In this document: positions 5,582-6,518 of the stretch, one piece after another | Position numbering within the stretch: position 1 is the first letter of the stretch | How the letters are laid out: every line of letters begins with the position of its first letter | Assembly (NCBI GenBank): GCA_021324035.1 | Contig: JAJPJU010000058.1 | Coordinates: forward strand, 1-6,518 | DNA: 6,518 bases | Direction: 5' to 3' | From: Spartobacteria bacterium | GTDB taxonomy: Bacteria; Verrucomicrobiota; Verrucomicrobiia; Chthoniobacterales; UBA10450 | Notes under the pieces: generated by a model | Database searches by the model: none | Told to the model about the DNA's origin: nothing | What the model saw: only the letters and a program-made list of their open reading frames with translations | Made by a program: the position numbers and the translations under genes

Positions 5582-6518
5582 TTACCTCGGACTAACAGTG
5601 ACCTCGTCACTCTTGGCAACTCCAAGTTGCTGCCATTTTTGGAGATGCTCCTGGTAACGTTGGCGAGTCGGCGCGTATTTTGGATCGAGACGAATCGCTT
5701 CATCGTACATCCATTCGGCTTCGGCGAACCGGCCCAGCGCGTCGTAAATGGCGCCTAATTCGGCTGGAAAAGTATCGTCGCGAGGAACGAGGTCCCATCC
5801 CTTCTGAAATGCAACTACTGCTACATTGAACAGGAACGCGCGCCGGTCCGACGTTTCCGCGGCATTGCCTTCAAGCATTCCTGCGCGGCCAAGATAATAA
5901 TAAACATTGGGATTCTTTTGCTCGGTTTCGAGGGCACGGACCGCGAATGCCGCCGAGCCCGTCGGATCGTTATCACGAAGTGCGACCCTCGAGCGTTCTG
6001 TGAAATATTCCGCCGGCAACAACCGGACGCATTGGATGAGAGTTACTACTCCGAGCGCAGCGAACGCGATCCGCCAACCGACCAACGACCTGGTCAGGAC
6101 CGGTTCCTGCGCTTCCCGCTGAACTCCCGGATTTGCCAGTAATGCGAAAACAAAAGCCATCAGGAGCGCATTCGCTGGAATGTGGAGGTTAAAATCGACC
6201 GCGGAATGAACAACGTAGGCGGCAACCGCTGACAGGGCGCCGATCTGGAGCGCCAGGCTGTTGCTCATAATCCGCGTCGAAACGGCAATCCGCTTTGGTC
6301 CCAGCCGCTGATAATTCTTCAAGCCATTCGTGACGTGGGCGAAAAAGAAAAATAGAAAACCAATCGCACCAGCGATTCCATATTCAGCGAGGAGGTGGAG
6401 ATAGTCGTTGTGCACTTCCACCGGGTCCTTTCCAATCCGTTCGCTGCGAAATTCGCGACCGTAAAATAAAAACGTTCCGCTTCCAGTGCCGACAACCGGA
6501 TTCAGGTCGAATTGCTGC
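5582..6518 (-). CDS. O-antigen ligase/Wzy-family membrane protein with C-terminal TPR region (5' end outside window)
   Basis: The open frame reaches the window edge; the last 311 residues are visible and no start is seen. A GTG inside the motif VEVHNDYLHLL (6421) is internal, since conserved sequence continues upstream of it. The fragment opens with the family core: NPVVGTGSGTF at visible residues 7-17, then HNDYLHLLAEYG at 36-47, the large periplasmic loop hallmark of Wzy_C/WaaL proteins. Hydrophobic segments follow at about 48-64, 88-106, 115-128 and 146-163, with HSAVDFNLHIPAN at 104-116. From about 180 on there is a soluble helical part with TPR-like repeats, clearest around AELGAIYDALGRFAEAEWMYDEAIRLDP. 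The family transfers or polymerises undecaprenyl-linked glycans at the periplasmic face of the inner membrane. Beside a Wzc-type co-polymerase and an export protein, a polymerase (Wzy) role is more likely than lipid A-core ligase, but sequence alone does not separate the two. Confidence 0.88.
   Translation of the reverse strand, partial: QQFDLNPVVGTGSGTFLFYGREFRSERIGKDPVEVHNDYLHLLAEYGIAGAIGFLFFFFAHVTNGLKNYQRLGPKRIAVSTRIMSNSLALQIGALSAVAAYVVHSAVDFNLHIPANALLMAFVFALLANPGVQREAQEPVLTRSLVGWRIAFAALGVVTLIQCVRLLPAEYFTERSRVALRDNDPTGSAAFAVRALETEQKNPNVYYYLGRAGMLEGNAAETSDRRAFLFNVAVVAFQKGWDLVPRDDTFPAELGAIYDALGRFAEAEWMYDEAIRLDPKYAPTRQRYQEHLQKWQQLGVAKSDEVTVSPR

Noticed and set aside
5617..5631. Inverted repeat GCAACT-CCA-AGTTGC near the 3' end of the ligase gene
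   Set aside because: It lies inside the coding region before the stop, has no T-tract, and is short enough to be chance.
6419..6421. GTG as the start of the ligase/polymerase gene
   Set aside because: The frame continues upstream to the window edge and contains the conserved VGTGSGTF segment, so this GTG is internal.
1..6518. tRNA, rRNA, CRISPR, insertion sequence or prophage signals
   Set aside because: No cloverleaf-like sequence, regularly spaced repeats, transposase motifs or terminal inverted repeats were seen. The genes fill almost the whole window.

Overview
The window looks like a chromosomal segment of a Gram-negative bacterium. A predicted outer-membrane beta-barrel ending in Phe, a periplasmic polysaccharide-export protein and a Wzc-type co-polymerase all require a two-membrane envelope. 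Gene content and style would fit Verrucomicrobiota (soil Chthoniobacterales-like lineages), and a short palindromic repeat between the convergent genes (CGCCTTCGCTAAAGCTACGG core) has the look of repeats I associate with that group. This placement is an inference from memory, not a search result.

Layout. Left part (1-1227): the 5' end of gnd (6-phosphogluconate dehydrogenase) runs leftward out of the window. Divergent from it, on the + strand, is a tight two-gene unit, moaE (molybdopterin synthase large subunit) and pgsA (phosphatidylglycerophosphate synthase), which share an ATGA overlap. A 59-bp convergent gap (1228-1286) with an imperfect palindrome and a second inverted repeat separates these housekeeping genes from the rest. 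Right part (1287-6518): four consecutive minus-strand genes for exopolysaccharide assembly and export. In transcription order they are an O-antigen ligase/Wzy-type membrane protein with a TPR tail (5' end outside the window), an outer-membrane beta-barrel protein with a Ser/Thr-rich N-terminal linker, a Wzz/BY-kinase fusion (Wzc/GumC-like), and a short polysaccharide export (OPX) protein.

How the genes work together. The ligase/polymerase would join lipid-linked repeat units in the periplasm. The Wzz part of the co-polymerase would set chain length, and its cytoplasmic tyrosine kinase would cycle the complex through phosphorylation of the C-terminal Tyr cluster. The OPX protein would form the periplasmic conduit. 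This OPX protein has no lipobox and ends directly after its single SLBB-like domain, so it lacks the helix Wza uses to cross the outer membrane; the neighbouring beta-barrel is the obvious candidate for the actual outer-membrane pore. This split OPX-plus-porin arrangement is the most interesting point of the window. It matches a known class of export systems rather than a wholly new one. No mobile elements, RNA genes or CRISPR arrays were seen, and no intergenic stretch exceeds about 130 bp.
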